From NCBI GenBank assembly GCA_002404345.1, contig DHJN01000229.1:459-8447 (forward strand): a stretch of 7,989 bases of DNA. The letters are read 5' to 3'. This stretch comes from Actinobacteria bacterium UBA4719. Lineage in GTDB: Bacteria > Actinomycetota > Actinomycetes > Actinomycetales > Dermatophilaceae. Below the pieces are notes generated by a model that did not search any database, had not been told where the DNA came from, and saw only the letters and a list, made by a program, of their open reading frames with translations. The position numbers and the translations under genes were made by a program. This document shows, in pieces, positions 1 through 7,357 of the stretch. Each line of letters opens with the position of its first letter. Position 1 is the first letter of the stretch.

Positions 1-231
1 TGGACCTTCTACCACCAGTCGATGTACACGATCCTCTCGGGCTGCAGGGCCACCGTGGCGGCCGAGAACCTGGCTCGTGGAGGGGTCAGCGCCGACACGT
101 TCGTGAACATGTGGATGGCCTCGCCAGGGCACAGGGCCAACATCCTGGACGGCCGGCTGACCCGGATCGGCGTGGCTGCCGTCTACACGCGCGGCCAGTG
201 GGTCGTCGCCGCGGACTTCACCCGCTCCTGA
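1..231 (+). CDS. CAP/SCP-domain protein, 3' end only
   Basis: This is the last 76 codons of a gene that begins left of the window; the frame is open from base 1 and stops with TGA at 229-231. The fragment carries two hallmarks of the CAP superfamily (cysteine-rich secretory / SCP / PR-1). One is an AENLA motif near residue 21-25, corresponding to the usual GENIA motif with a Glu in the cation site. The other is W-x-x-SPGHRANIL at about residues 38-48, with the conserved His. The final strand, with WVVAADF, matches the end of the fold. Bacterial members are usually secreted, and their biochemical role is poorly defined. A signal peptide or cell-wall-binding domain would lie outside the window. 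The family call is firm; the function is open. Confidence 0.85.
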   Translation, partial: WTFYHQSMYTILSGCRATVAAENLARGGVSADTFVNMWMASPGHRANILDGRLTRIGVAAVYTRGQWVVAADFTRS

Positions 232-276
232 CGCAGATCTCCGCGCCGGCAGATCACTGTCGAGCGACACGTCGCA

Positions 277-328
277 CTGCCGGCAGGGTGCTCGGCCACG
301 AGCTCTTGACCGAGCACGCTGCCGGCAG
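277..328. terminator. Large stem-loop between convergent genes, likely bidirectional terminator
   Basis: The left arm CTGCCGGCAGGGTGCTCGG (277-295) pairs with the right arm at 310-328 over 19 positions with one mismatch, around a 14-nt loop. It lies between the TGA of the CAP gene and the stop of the leftward deoR gene, where a terminator shared by convergent genes is expected. There is no U-tract, which is common for actinobacterial terminators. The outer 10 bases of each arm, CTGCCGGCAG, are also a perfect palindrome, so the element contains nested symmetry. Termination is inferred from position and structure. Confidence 0.7.
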
Positions 329-337
329 GGTGCCCGG

Positions 338-1156
338 TCATGGGCTTGCGGCAGTCCGTGGCCCGTTGTCCTCCTCGTCATCGAACGGCTGGGCCACGAT
401 GAGCTGACCCACCTGCTCACTGACCATTCGTCGGGCCTCGGTGTCGAGCTCAGCGTCCGTCACCAGCACATCGACCTGGTCGAGGGTGGCGATCTTTGAC
501 AGTCCGATGACGCCCCATTTGCTGTTGTCGGCCACCACGATGACCCGTCGGGCGGTTGCGATGAGCGCCCGGTTGGTGGCGGCCTCGATGAGGTTCGGTG
601 TCGTCAGGCCCGCAATCTGGTCGATTCCGTGCACCCCAAGGATGAGCGTGTCGACGTGCATCGAGCGCAACGTGGCGTCCGCCACCGGCCCGGCCAGCGC
701 GTCCGAGGGAGTGCGGACACCGCCGGTCAGAACGACCGTCAGGTCGTCCCGCTGGGAGTTGTGCAGCAGGTCGGCCACGCGGGGCGAGTTCGTCACCACG
801 GTCAGGTTGGGGACGTTGAGCAGCTCATATGCCACGGCGTAGGTCGTCGTGCCGGCCGAGATGGCGATCGAGGTGCCCGGAGAGATCAGGCCAGCCGCAG
901 CGTGAGCGATCGCGGACTTCTGCACGGGGTTCATCTCGGACTTCACCCGGAAGCCGGGCTCGTCCGCGCTGCGTCCACCGACGGCCGTGGCGCCGCCATG
1001 GACCTTCATCACCAGTCCCTTGGCCGCCAGCGCCTCGATGTCCCGACGCACCGTCATATCGGAGACGCCGAGGATGTCGACCAGCTCGGAGACGCGTGCA
1101 CCGCCGTTGCGGTCGACCTCCTCCAGGATGGCCTCTTGTCGTTGTCGTGCCAGCAC
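338..1156 (-). CDS. DeoR-family transcriptional repressor
   Basis: The 272-residue product has the usual length and domain order of DeoR-family sugar-responsive repressors. An N-terminal winged helix-turn-helix spans about residues 3-57, with the family signature around SDMTVRRDIEAL at 32-43 and HGGA at 53-56. A DeoRC effector-binding domain follows, showing SAGTTT at 100-105, TNS at 122-124, LTGG at 143-146, and VADNSKWG at 208-215. The family generally binds phosphorylated sugars and represses carbohydrate genes. The GTG start at 1156 is supported by a strong AGGAGGG SD at 1164-1170, 7 nt upstream. No sugar kinase, PTS or transporter gene is adjacent, so its regulon cannot be read from context. 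Tandem repeats just upstream may be its own operator. The C-terminal tail (DDEEDNG region) is acidic and probably unstructured. Confidence 0.9.
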   Translation of the reverse strand: MLARQRQEAILEEVDRNGGARVSELVDILGVSDMTVRRDIEALAAKGLVMKVHGGATAVGGRSADEPGFRVKSEMNPVQKSAIAHAAAGLISPGTSIAISAGTTTYAVAYELLNVPNLTVVTNSPRVADLLHNSQRDDLTVVLTGGVRTPSDALAGPVADATLRSMHVDTLILGVHGIDQIAGLTTPNLIEAATNRALIATARRVIVVADNSKWGVIGLSKIATLDQVDVLVTDAELDTEARRMVSEQVGQLIVAQPFDDEEDNGPRTAASP

Positions 1157-1182
1157 GCCGTTGCCCTCCTTTGTCGACCCTG

Positions 1183-1224
1183 TCTGTTTGGCCCGGTCTG
1201 TTTGGCCCGGTCTGTTTAGCCTGG
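1183..1224. repeat. Three tandem 14-bp repeats upstream of deoR (possible operator)
   Basis: Two identical copies of TCTGTTTGGCCCGG lie at 1183-1196 and 1197-1210. A third, TCTGTTTAGCCTGG, lies at 1211-1224 with two changes. Fainter resemblance continues for one unit on each side. The array ends 26 bp from the deoR start codon, between its SD and the rest of the divergent promoter region. DeoR-family repressors often bind direct repeats in their own promoters, so this is a candidate autoregulatory operator. That role is inference; only the repeats are seen. Confidence 0.8.
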
Positions 1225-1260
1225 TCTGCCGGGCATTCTGCCATGTTTTTGTTGAATTAA

Positions 1261-2364
<1,104 letters not shown>

Positions 2365-2372
2365 CCGCCCGC

Positions 2373-2915
2373 GTGAACATGATCAGCGTGTCCATCGCGA
2401 TCCCTGCGCCGTTTGCCGGTGAGCTTCAGCGGCTGCGTGCGTCCTTCGGTGATCCGTCGGCCGAGTCGATACCGACCCACGTCACGCTGCTGTCGCCGAC
2501 CGAGATCGCAGATGACCAGGTTCCCGAGATCCACGAGCATCTCGAACGGGTCGCTGCCTCTGAGCGGCCGTTCACCATGCACTTGCGCAGCACCGGCACG
2601 TTCCGACCGGTCTCTCCGGTGGTTTTCGTACAGGTGGCCGGCGGCATCAGTGAGTGTGAGCGGATCGAGCAGGCCATCCGCACGGGCCCGTTGAAGCGGG
2701 ACGTGGAGTTCTATTACCACCCGCACGTCACGGTCGCCCATCACCTCGATGACGCGGCGATGGACCGGGCGTTCAACGAGCTGGCTTCCTACGAATGCTC
2801 ATTCGAGGTCGGGGCCTTTGACATGTACGAGCATGGCGCCGATCTGGTGTGGCACTCGGTGCGTACCTTCGACTTTAATGGGGGAGTGAGCACCCACTCA
2901 GGCCGGATGCCGTGA
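2373..2915 (+). CDS. 2'-5' RNA ligase / 2H phosphoesterase family protein
   Basis: A 180-residue cytoplasmic protein of the 2H phosphoesterase superfamily (LigT / 2'-5' RNA ligase-like), named for two H-x-T motifs that form the active site. Both are present: HVT at residues 36-38 (in IPTHVTLLSP) and HVT at 118-120 (in YYHPHVTVAHHL). They are about 82 residues apart, as expected. Family members hydrolyse or ligate 2'-5' or cyclic phosphodiester bonds in RNA or nucleotides; the substrate here is unknown. The gene starts 8 nt after the trpS stop, so the two are probably co-transcribed. A GTG at 2373 and an ATG at 2379 are both possible starts, and neither has a clear SD. The 3' end overlaps the next gene in GTGA. 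Residues after about 168 may be a non-conserved tail. Confidence 0.88.
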   Translation: MNMISVSIAIPAPFAGELQRLRASFGDPSAESIPTHVTLLSPTEIADDQVPEIHEHLERVAASERPFTMHLRSTGTFRPVSPVVFVQVAGGISECERIEQAIRTGPLKRDVEFYYHPHVTVAHHLDDAAMDRAFNELASYECSFEVGAFDMYEHGADLVWHSVRTFDFNGGVSTHSGRMP

Positions 2916-3982
2916 GGCCTCTGCTCGCGCGGTTTCGGGCGGGTCGGCCGTGGCGGGCCTGGCAGCGCTACGGAGACGCACGGGGCAATGTGCTGGCCGC
3001 CGGTGTCGGCTATTTTGCCTTCTTCTCGATCTTCCCCGCCGTCGCGCTGGCATTCACGGTGTTCGGGTTCGTCCTCCGTGGGCACCCCGAGCTGTTGGGC
3101 TCCATCGCTGATCACCTGAACCAGAACCTGCCGGGCTTCGTCAGGGATGCGCAGCACCCCGAAGGACTCATTCCGATTCGACCCCCGCAGGTCGCCACGT
3201 TGACGTTCACCGGTGTCGTCGCCTTCGTCAGCCTGGTGCTGGCCGGGCTGGGCTGGCTGGGGGCCGCCCGTGAGGGCATACGTGCTGTCTTCGGGGCGCG
3301 GGGGTCCGCGGGCACCCTGATCACCAACAAGATTCGCGACCTGGGCGTGCTCTTCACGCTGGGTCTGGGTATCGCGCTCTCCGCGATGCTGACCAGCGTG
3401 GTCGGCGCCGCTGCCGGCTGGATCGCCGAGCGGATCGGGTTGTCCGGTCAGGGCTGGGTCCTCCTGCTCGCGGGGTTCACCGTGAGCGTCCTGACCGACA
3501 CGGGGCTGATGATGGTCCTGCTGCGGGTGCTCTCCGGGGTGCCCGTGCCCTGGCGCGACCTGTACCAGGGGGCGCTGGTGGGCGGGGTCGGGTTCAGTGT
3601 CCTGAAGCTCTCTGCCGCCACGTTGCTGCCGCGGGTGACCGCCAACCCGTTGTTCGCCTCGATCGCGATCGTGGTCGGTTTGTTGTTCTGGCTGAACCTC
3701 ATCGCCCGACTGACCCTGATCTCTGCGGCGTGGGCAGCCAACGACGTCGAGATCCATGGCGGCCAGGCTCATGCCCTGCTCCAGGCCCGGACCGATGACC
3801 ACGACCCCGTGGCCGTACCTGGGACGACGTCCGCTCGGGGCGGCTCGCTGCCGACCTTCGGCGCACCGTCCGGCGAACGTACGTCTGTGGTGGCCGGTGC
3901 CGTGCTCGGTGCCGCGGCGGTGGTGGCCACGCAAGCGCTGGCCCACGGCATCCGGTCAGTGGTCGGTCTTGCCAGGCGCTGA
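2912..3982 (+). CDS. YihY/virulence factor BrkB family membrane protein
   Basis: A 356-residue polytopic inner-membrane protein. Family features are the N-terminal stretch NVLAAGVGYFAFFSIFPAVA (residues 26-45) and the core architecture of about six hydrophobic segments, at roughly 27-54, 96-118, 143-168, 181-207, 218-240, and 247-273. The family was once misnamed ribonuclease BN, and its molecular role remains uncertain. After a polar linker (about 280-323), this protein has an additional hydrophobic segment at 324-342 and a basic end. The GTG at 2912 overlaps the preceding TGA as GTGA, implying translational coupling with the 2H phosphoesterase. The frame begins at residue MRPLLARFRAG, a basic cytosolic start consistent with a membrane protein. 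Confidence 0.9.
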   Translation: MRPLLARFRAGRPWRAWQRYGDARGNVLAAGVGYFAFFSIFPAVALAFTVFGFVLRGHPELLGSIADHLNQNLPGFVRDAQHPEGLIPIRPPQVATLTFTGVVAFVSLVLAGLGWLGAAREGIRAVFGARGSAGTLITNKIRDLGVLFTLGLGIALSAMLTSVVGAAAGWIAERIGLSGQGWVLLLAGFTVSVLTDTGLMMVLLRVLSGVPVPWRDLYQGALVGGVGFSVLKLSAATLLPRVTANPLFASIAIVVGLLFWLNLIARLTLISAAWAANDVEIHGGQAHALLQARTDDHDPVAVPGTTSARGGSLPTFGAPSGERTSVVAGAVLGAAAVVATQALAHGIRSVVGLARR

Positions 3983-4006
3983 CTTTGGCAGGTCCGCTCG
4001 GTACTC

Positions 4007-4041
4007 AGCCTCGCTACGCACTGCGATCCCCGCAGCAGGCT
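4007..4041. terminator. Possible hairpin between convergent yihY and carboxypeptidase genes
   Basis: In the 58-bp convergent gap, CTGCG (4021-4025) pairs with CGCAG (4031-4035) across a 5-nt loop. AGCCT (4007-4011) could pair with AGGCT (4037-4041) outside it, leaving unequal internal loops. No U-tract follows on either strand. The position suits a shared terminator, but the structure is imperfect, so this is a weak call. Confidence 0.3.
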
Positions 4042-5204
4042 CAGCTGCGCTTGCGGGAGCTCTTTCGTCTTGCCCGGGTGCCGACCACCGCCAGTGCGCC
4101 GACCACCGCCAGCCCGCTGATCAGGCCAGACCTGCCGACCCAGCGCGGGAGCGCGGGTGGGCGAGGCGATTCGCGAGGTGATTCGGCCATCTGGGACACG
4201 GGGCGGCCATGTGCCGCCGAGGTCAGCCGCGGTGTGGTCGCGGCGCCGGGCTTGACCAGCTCGCCGATCGGGGTGACCGAGGTGCCGTGGGCAAAGGCCC
4301 AGTCCAGCAGCGCCGCGACCGGACGCCAGCTGCCGTTGGGGCTGGCCATCTGGGTCACGATGTAGGTCCTGCCCCCCCGGGTGGCCGCGCCGACAATGGT
4401 GTGCTTGGCGGCGATCGTGTATCCGGTCTTGATGCCGACCGCGCCCCGGTAGTTGTAGAGCAGCTTGTTGTGACTGCCGATCTTGAAGGCAGGTTTCACC
4501 TTGCCGTCGACGGACCTGCCGCCGGGCACGACGGACTGCTTTTCGATGACGTAGCGGCGGAAGTCGGGAAGCTTCATCCCGGCGCGACCGATCAGCGCCA
4601 GGTCGTAGGCGCTGGTGGTCTGTCCGGCCTTGTCCAGGCCGCTGGGGTCCTTGGCCACGGTGTCGGTGGCGTTGAGATCTGCCGCGGTCGCGTTCATCGC
4701 TTTCAAGGTCACGGCCACGCTGTGGTTTCCTCGCGCGAGGGCGTAGGCCGCATCGTTGCCCGAGACCATCAGCAAGCCCTGCAACAGCGTCCGGACGCTG
4801 TATGCCCTGCCGGGAAGGATGCCGAGGTGGCTACCGTCGACGCGCACGTCCTCCGGTTTCACCGCGATCTTCGCGCTCGCATCGAGGAGGGGGATCAGGG
4901 TCAAGGCGGTGAGTGTCTTCAGGGTGCTGGCCGGCAGATGGCGTGCGTGTGGTGCCCTCGCGGCCAGGATCTTCCCCGTGCCCATGTCTGCGATCAGGAA
5001 GGACGCGCCGGGCATGGCGGGCGGGGGCGGAACCCCGGGCCTAAGGTTCACGATGACCCCTGGTGCGGCAAGTTGTCGGCCGCCGACGTGGTTGCCGGCG
5101 GTGGCGAGCGCAGGGGAGGCGGCGCCGACGACGCAGGACGCGCCCGCGGCGGTGAGCGAGAGGCTCAGCGCGAGGGCGCGTACGGCATACCGGACTGCTG
5201 TCAT
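4041..5204 (-). CDS. D-alanyl-D-alanine carboxypeptidase (S11 / PBP5-like), secreted and membrane-anchored
   Basis: A penicillin-binding, serine-active carboxypeptidase that would trim the terminal D-Ala from peptidoglycan pentapeptides outside the cytoplasmic membrane. All three S11 motifs are intact in the 387-residue product: S-T-L-K at 93-96 with the nucleophile Ser93, S-G-N at 148-150, and K-T-G at 259-261 (in VGIKTGYT). Residues 1-36 form a signal peptide with a basic start, a hydrophobic core, and small residues near 29-36. A Pro-rich linker (about 335-354), a transmembrane segment (about 358-375), and a basic tail (TRARRKSSRKRS) anchor the C-terminus. The ATG at 5204 has no good SD. 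A TAGGAT -10-like hexamer 9 nt upstream suggests a near-leaderless transcript. The gene is divergent from manC and convergent with yihY. Confidence 0.94.
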   Translation of the reverse strand: MTAVRYAVRALALSLSLTAAGASCVVGAASPALATAGNHVGGRQLAAPGVIVNLRPGVPPPPAMPGASFLIADMGTGKILAARAPHARHLPASTLKTLTALTLIPLLDASAKIAVKPEDVRVDGSHLGILPGRAYSVRTLLQGLLMVSGNDAAYALARGNHSVAVTLKAMNATAADLNATDTVAKDPSGLDKAGQTTSAYDLALIGRAGMKLPDFRRYVIEKQSVVPGGRSVDGKVKPAFKIGSHNKLLYNYRGAVGIKTGYTIAAKHTIVGAATRGGRTYIVTQMASPNGSWRPVAALLDWAFAHGTSVTPIGELVKPGAATTPRLTSAAHGRPVSQMAESPRESPRPPALPRWVGRSGLISGLAVVGALAVVGTRARRKSSRKRS

Positions 5205-5213
5205 CTGACGAGG

Positions 5214-5219
5214 ATCCTA
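5214..5219 (-). promoter_or_regulatory. Candidate -10 element for the carboxypeptidase gene
   Basis: On the minus strand TAGGAT fits the actinobacterial TANNNT consensus, 9 nt before the ATG. A TTGACC lies upstream, but only 12 nt away, too close for a normal -35 spacing. With no SD before the ATG, a very short or absent leader is likely if this is the promoter. Confidence 0.3.
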
Positions 5220-5273
5220 ACGGATCGGGATGGTCAACCCTTTCGTGACGACATGCTAGGCGGGCGCCGCCTG

Positions 5274-5279
5274 TAGCGT
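5274..5279 (+). promoter_or_regulatory. Candidate -10 element upstream of the manC leader ORFs
   Basis: TAGCGT fits TANNNT and ends 7 nt before an ATG at 5287, the spacing expected when transcription starts at the A of the start codon. That ATG opens the small reading frame preceding manC. I see no convincing -35 at 16-18 nt. Confidence 0.3.
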
Positions 5280-5286
5280 CAGCGGC

Positions 5287-5334
5287 ATGGTTAAGGACCT
5301 TGGCGCAATGACACCGGCCGCGGACGAGCAATGA
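5287..5334 (+). CDS. Leader mini-ORF 1 upstream of manC
   Basis: Reads MVKDLGAMTPAADEQ and stops at a TGA (5332-5334) that overlaps the next ATG as ATGA. Translation could begin at the ATG at 5287, which has leaderless spacing from TAGCGT. It could also begin at the in-frame ATG at 5308, which has AAGGA at 5293-5297, 10 nt upstream. The 3' half is the first copy of a 23-bp tandem repeat. It may be a true leader peptide, or the original start of manC cut off by repeat expansion. There is no proof of translation. Confidence 0.35.
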   Translation: MVKDLGAMTPAADEQ

Positions 5335-5373
5335 CCCCGGCAGCGGACGAGCAATGACACAGGCCGCGGGCGA
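5305..5373 (+). repeat. Three tandem 23-bp repeats spanning the manC start
   Basis: Imperfect direct copies lie at 5305-5327, 5328-5350, and 5351-5373, each beginning GCAATGAC. Copies 1 and 2, and copies 1 and 3, differ at two positions each. Every copy contains an ATG, and copies 1 and 2 end in GGACGA, a weak SD for the ATG of the next copy. Because 23 is not a multiple of 3, the three ATGs fall in three different frames. Confidence 0.92.
5331..5357 (+). CDS. Leader mini-ORF 2 upstream of manC
   Basis: Reads MTPAADEQ, the same eight residues as the end of mini-ORF 1 but in another frame, encoded by the second 23-bp repeat. Its ATG overlaps the stop of mini-ORF 1, and its own TGA (5355-5357) overlaps the ATG of manC at 5354. 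The arrangement permits stop-start re-initiation into manC. Translation is unproven. Confidence 0.35.
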   Translation: MTPAADEQ

Positions 5374-6478
5374 TCGGAGACGGATCGCGGACGACATGCA
5401 TGGGTTTTGGGCGGTGATCCCTGCGGGAGGCGCGGGGACGCGACTATGGCCCCTGTCGCGGTCGTCGTCGCCGAAGTTCCTGCACGATCTGACCGGTACT
5501 GGGTGCTCGCTGCTGCAGGCGACGTGGAACCGGCTCGAGCCCCTGTGTGGTGACCGCATCATGGTGGTGACCGGCGTCCTGCACGAGGCGACCGTGCGAG
5601 CCCAGCTGCCGGGACTGTCCCCGGCCAACCTGGTGGCCGAGCCCCAGCCGCGCGACTCCATGGCGGCCATCGGGCTGGCCGCCGCACTGCTCGAACGCCG
5701 TGACCCCGATGCCGTCATCGGCTCGTTCGCGGCGGACCACGTCATCGGCGAGCCTGAGGTTTTCGCCGAATGCGTACGTGAGGCGGTCGTGGTCGCGCGG
5801 ACTGGCTACGTCGTCACGATCGGCATCGAACCGACCCGTCCGGCAACTGGTTTCGGCTACATCCACGTTGGGGACGCCCTGGTGATTGCTGGTGCTCCGA
5901 ATGGTCGTCAGGTCCGGTCCTTCGTGGAGAAGCCTGACGCGATGACAGCGCGGGGATTCCTGGACGCCGGCGAATACCACTGGAACGCAGGGATGTTCGT
6001 CGTCAAGGCGTCGGTCCTGCTCGATCTGCTGGCCGAGTTCCATCCCGAGCTGGCGGCCGGTCTGCGCGACATCGCAGCGCAGCCAGCCCGGCTGGCGGAG
6101 GTGTGGCCGGGGCTGACCAAGATCTCCATCGACCACGCCGTGGCCGAACCTGCCGCTGCGCAGGGCCGCGTGGCCGTGGTGCCGGGCCGGTTCACCTGGG
6201 ATGACGTGGGCGACTTCGCCTCGCTGGCTTCGTTGCTTTCCGACGCCGCGCCCGTCCCTGGGCTGAAAGTCCTGGGTGAGGTCGACCTGGTGCTGGCCAA
6301 GGACGCGACGGGCGTGGTGATCCCCGGCTCCGGCCGGACCGTCGCCGTGCTCGGTCTGGACGACATCGTGGTGGTCGACACCCCGGATGCTGTGCTGGTC
6401 ACCACCCGCGCTCGCGCCCAGGACGTCAAGGCACTCGTCGATCTGCTCAAGGCAACCGGGCGCGCCGACCTCACCTGA
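5354..6478 (+). CDS. manC: Mannose-1-phosphate guanylyltransferase (GDP-mannose pyrophosphorylase)
   Basis: A cytoplasmic nucleotidyltransferase that makes GDP-mannose from mannose-1-phosphate and GTP, feeding mannosylated glycans and lipoglycans. The nucleotide-binding signature GGAGTRLWPLSRSSSPK lies at residues 25-41. Later family motifs are SFAADHVIG (124-132), FVEKPD (190-195), HWNAGMFV (209-216), and FTWDDVGDF (280-288). At 374 residues it is the single-domain form, without the phosphomannose isomerase domain of the roughly 480-residue bifunctional enzymes. The start is uncertain. The ATG at 5354 overlaps the preceding mini-ORF, but the recognisable fold begins at the in-frame ATG at 5396 (MHGFWAVIPAGG). 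That ATG has only a distant GGAG (5376-5379). The 14-residue extension is mostly encoded by the third repeat copy. Confidence 0.93.
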   Translation: MTQAAGDRRRIADDMHGFWAVIPAGGAGTRLWPLSRSSSPKFLHDLTGTGCSLLQATWNRLEPLCGDRIMVVTGVLHEATVRAQLPGLSPANLVAEPQPRDSMAAIGLAAALLERRDPDAVIGSFAADHVIGEPEVFAECVREAVVVARTGYVVTIGIEPTRPATGFGYIHVGDALVIAGAPNGRQVRSFVEKPDAMTARGFLDAGEYHWNAGMFVVKASVLLDLLAEFHPELAAGLRDIAAQPARLAEVWPGLTKISIDHAVAEPAAAQGRVAVVPGRFTWDDVGDFASLASLLSDAAPVPGLKVLGEVDLVLAKDATGVVIPGSGRTVAVLGLDDIVVVDTPDAVLVTTRARAQDVKALVDLLKATGRADLT

Positions 6479-6512
6479 GTGGCGCCCGAGGGTCATGACG
6501 CACCTGTTCCAA

Positions 6513-6530
6513 TTGACCCGGGTGGGTCAG
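6513..6530. terminator. Small hairpin downstream of manC
   Basis: TGACCC (6514-6519) and GGGTCA (6524-6529) form a perfect 6-bp stem with a GGGT loop, extendable by one T-G pair. It starts 35 nt after the manC stop. It is short and has no U-tract, and it also overlaps the stop of the leftward small ORF. It could terminate either strand; the evidence is weak. Confidence 0.3.
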
Positions 6531-6745
6531 ATGACGAGTCCGGGATGCCAGCGCCAGGTGAGCATGATCGCATCGAAAAGTCCCACGAGCGGGCCGTAGG
6601 AGTCACGGGGCACGGTGGACAGGATTCGGTCGAGCTCGCGGTCGAGCTCCTCGGTGCCATGCTCGGAGCGGGCGTCCAGTCGTATCCAGCCGGGGGGCAG
6701 GATCAGCGTGTAACCGTTGGCAAGGGAGGGTCGGAGGTTGGTCAT
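6527..6745 (-). pseudogene. Small ORF, probably the truncated N-terminus of an actinobacterial hypothetical protein
   Basis: A 72-residue frame opening MTNLRPSLANGYTLILPPGW, then a charged helical stretch (EELDRELDRILSTVPRD, about 32-48), and ending abruptly in IMLTWRWHPGLVI. From memory, an N-terminal PPGW segment followed by such a helix and P-R-D resembles the start of longer uncharacterised actinobacterial proteins, so this may be a truncated copy. I cannot verify that here. Its ATG overlaps the TGA of the upstream fragment as ATGA, the arrangement of an operon with coupled genes. It could still be a functional short protein. Confidence 0.45.
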
Positions 6746-6912
6746 TCCCTCAGCCGCAGCGTCATGGCCAGGGCGTGGATGTCGTCGGCGGCCACGAGGA
6801 TGCGGGTCGGGTCGTACAGCAGCCGGCGGATGCGTTCGTAGTCATCGGGATCCGGGGTGATGCCTTCGGCCCAGGAGTCCGGCAGGACTGCGACGGAACT
6901 GTTTCGGACTGG
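6742..6912 (-). pseudogene. C-terminal gene fragment without a start codon
   Basis: The frame from just after the TAA of the neighbouring ORF to the TGA at 6742-6744 reads like genuine protein over SSVAVLPDSWAEGITP, DPDDYERIRRLLYDPTRI and LVAADDIHALAMTLRLRE. No ATG, GTG, or TTG opens it in frame near its 5' end; the only GTG would leave 17 residues. Further upstream this frame runs antisense-like beneath another coding frame, with Arg/Ser-rich shadow composition. It therefore looks like the 3' end of a gene whose 5' part was deleted. Its ATGA overlap with the following ORF is preserved, as if both came from one operon. Family not recognised. Confidence 0.45.
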
Positions 6913-6913
6913 T

Positions 6914-7204
6914 TTAGCGGGCCCCGGTGACCAGGGTCTGGACCTCATCCACCCGGATCTTCTTAATGTCCGTAACCGGGGGCGGTTGGGTAGGAATGGA
7001 TCCCTGGTTCTTCCCGTTGATCGCCCACGTCGCGGTCCACTTAGCGCTGACCGTGACCGGAGTCGTCTGGCCGCCCAAGGCGAGCTTCGACTGGTCAAGG
7101 CAGCCGGTGATAGAGGCAAAGCCGGACGTGCCTGCTGTGTGGATTGTGTGAATCGTGTAGGTCACCGAGCCAATCCCCTGAACCGACTCGGTGGGTAGGT
7201 TCAC
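6914..7204 (-). CDS. Hypothetical 96-residue protein, possibly the C-terminal remnant of a larger protein
   Basis: A GTG at 7204, with a good GGAGG SD (7214-7218) 9 nt upstream, opens a 96-residue frame ending in TAA at 6914. It begins [20 protein letters not shown]. It is Thr/Val-rich and looks like beta strands, as in [17 protein letters not shown] and [14 protein letters not shown]. It has one Cys (residue 35) and no signal peptide. The alternating pattern recalls the last strands of actinobacterial secreted PKD-like hypothetical proteins, so it may be a C-terminal remnant with a chance SD; that comparison is from memory. The region appears poorer in GC than its neighbours, which suggests foreign origin. 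The frame remains open further upstream, but that part is antisense to the mutase and its promoter and is not coding-like. Confidence 0.45.
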   Translation of the reverse strand: MNLPTESVQGIGSVTYTIHTIHTAGTSGFASITGCLDQSKLALGGQTTPVTVSAKWTATWAINGKNQGSIPTQPPPVTDIKKIRVDEVQTLVTGAR

Positions 7205-7344
7205 GTAGGTTTTCCTCCACTTTGTGCTCAACCAAAGGTGCGGTCGCGTCAACCCCCGGACGCGCAGGATATCAAGGGGTGCCCCAAGGCCCTGTATTCC
7301 GTGCGTTCTGACCACCCGACGCAAATCCAGGACATGTGCATCAC

Positions 7345-7350
7345 TAGGCT
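7345..7350 (+). promoter_or_regulatory. Candidate -10 element for the acyl-CoA mutase
   Basis: TAGGCT fits TANNNT and ends exactly 7 nt before the mutase ATG at 7358, the spacing for a leaderless transcript starting at the A of ATG. No SD precedes this ATG, which agrees with that reading. No clear -35 is visible. Confidence 0.35.
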
Positions 7351-7357
7351 CGCAGCC

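Noticed and set aside
1183..1238. CRISPR-like array from the 14-bp repeats
   Set aside because: The units are contiguous without spacers and far too short for CRISPR repeats.
825..1260. Overlapping frames on both strands across the deoR 5' end and its repeats
   Set aside because: They are Arg/Gly/Pro-rich shadows in other frames of deoR. The deoR frame has HTH and DeoRC motifs plus a strong SD.
2789..3946. 385-codon minus-strand frame opposite the YihY gene
   Set aside because: The product is an Arg/Gln/Gly/His-rich low-complexity sequence with no domain. The opposite strand encodes a clear membrane protein.
4209..5276. 355-codon open frame on the plus strand opposite the carboxypeptidase gene
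   Set aside because: It is antisense to a gene with all catalytic motifs intact. Its product is Gly/Arg/Val-rich with no recognisable motif, a typical shadow frame in high-GC DNA.
5444..6496. 350-codon minus-strand frame opposite manC
   Set aside because: His/Arg/Gln/Gly-rich shadow of manC without any family signature.
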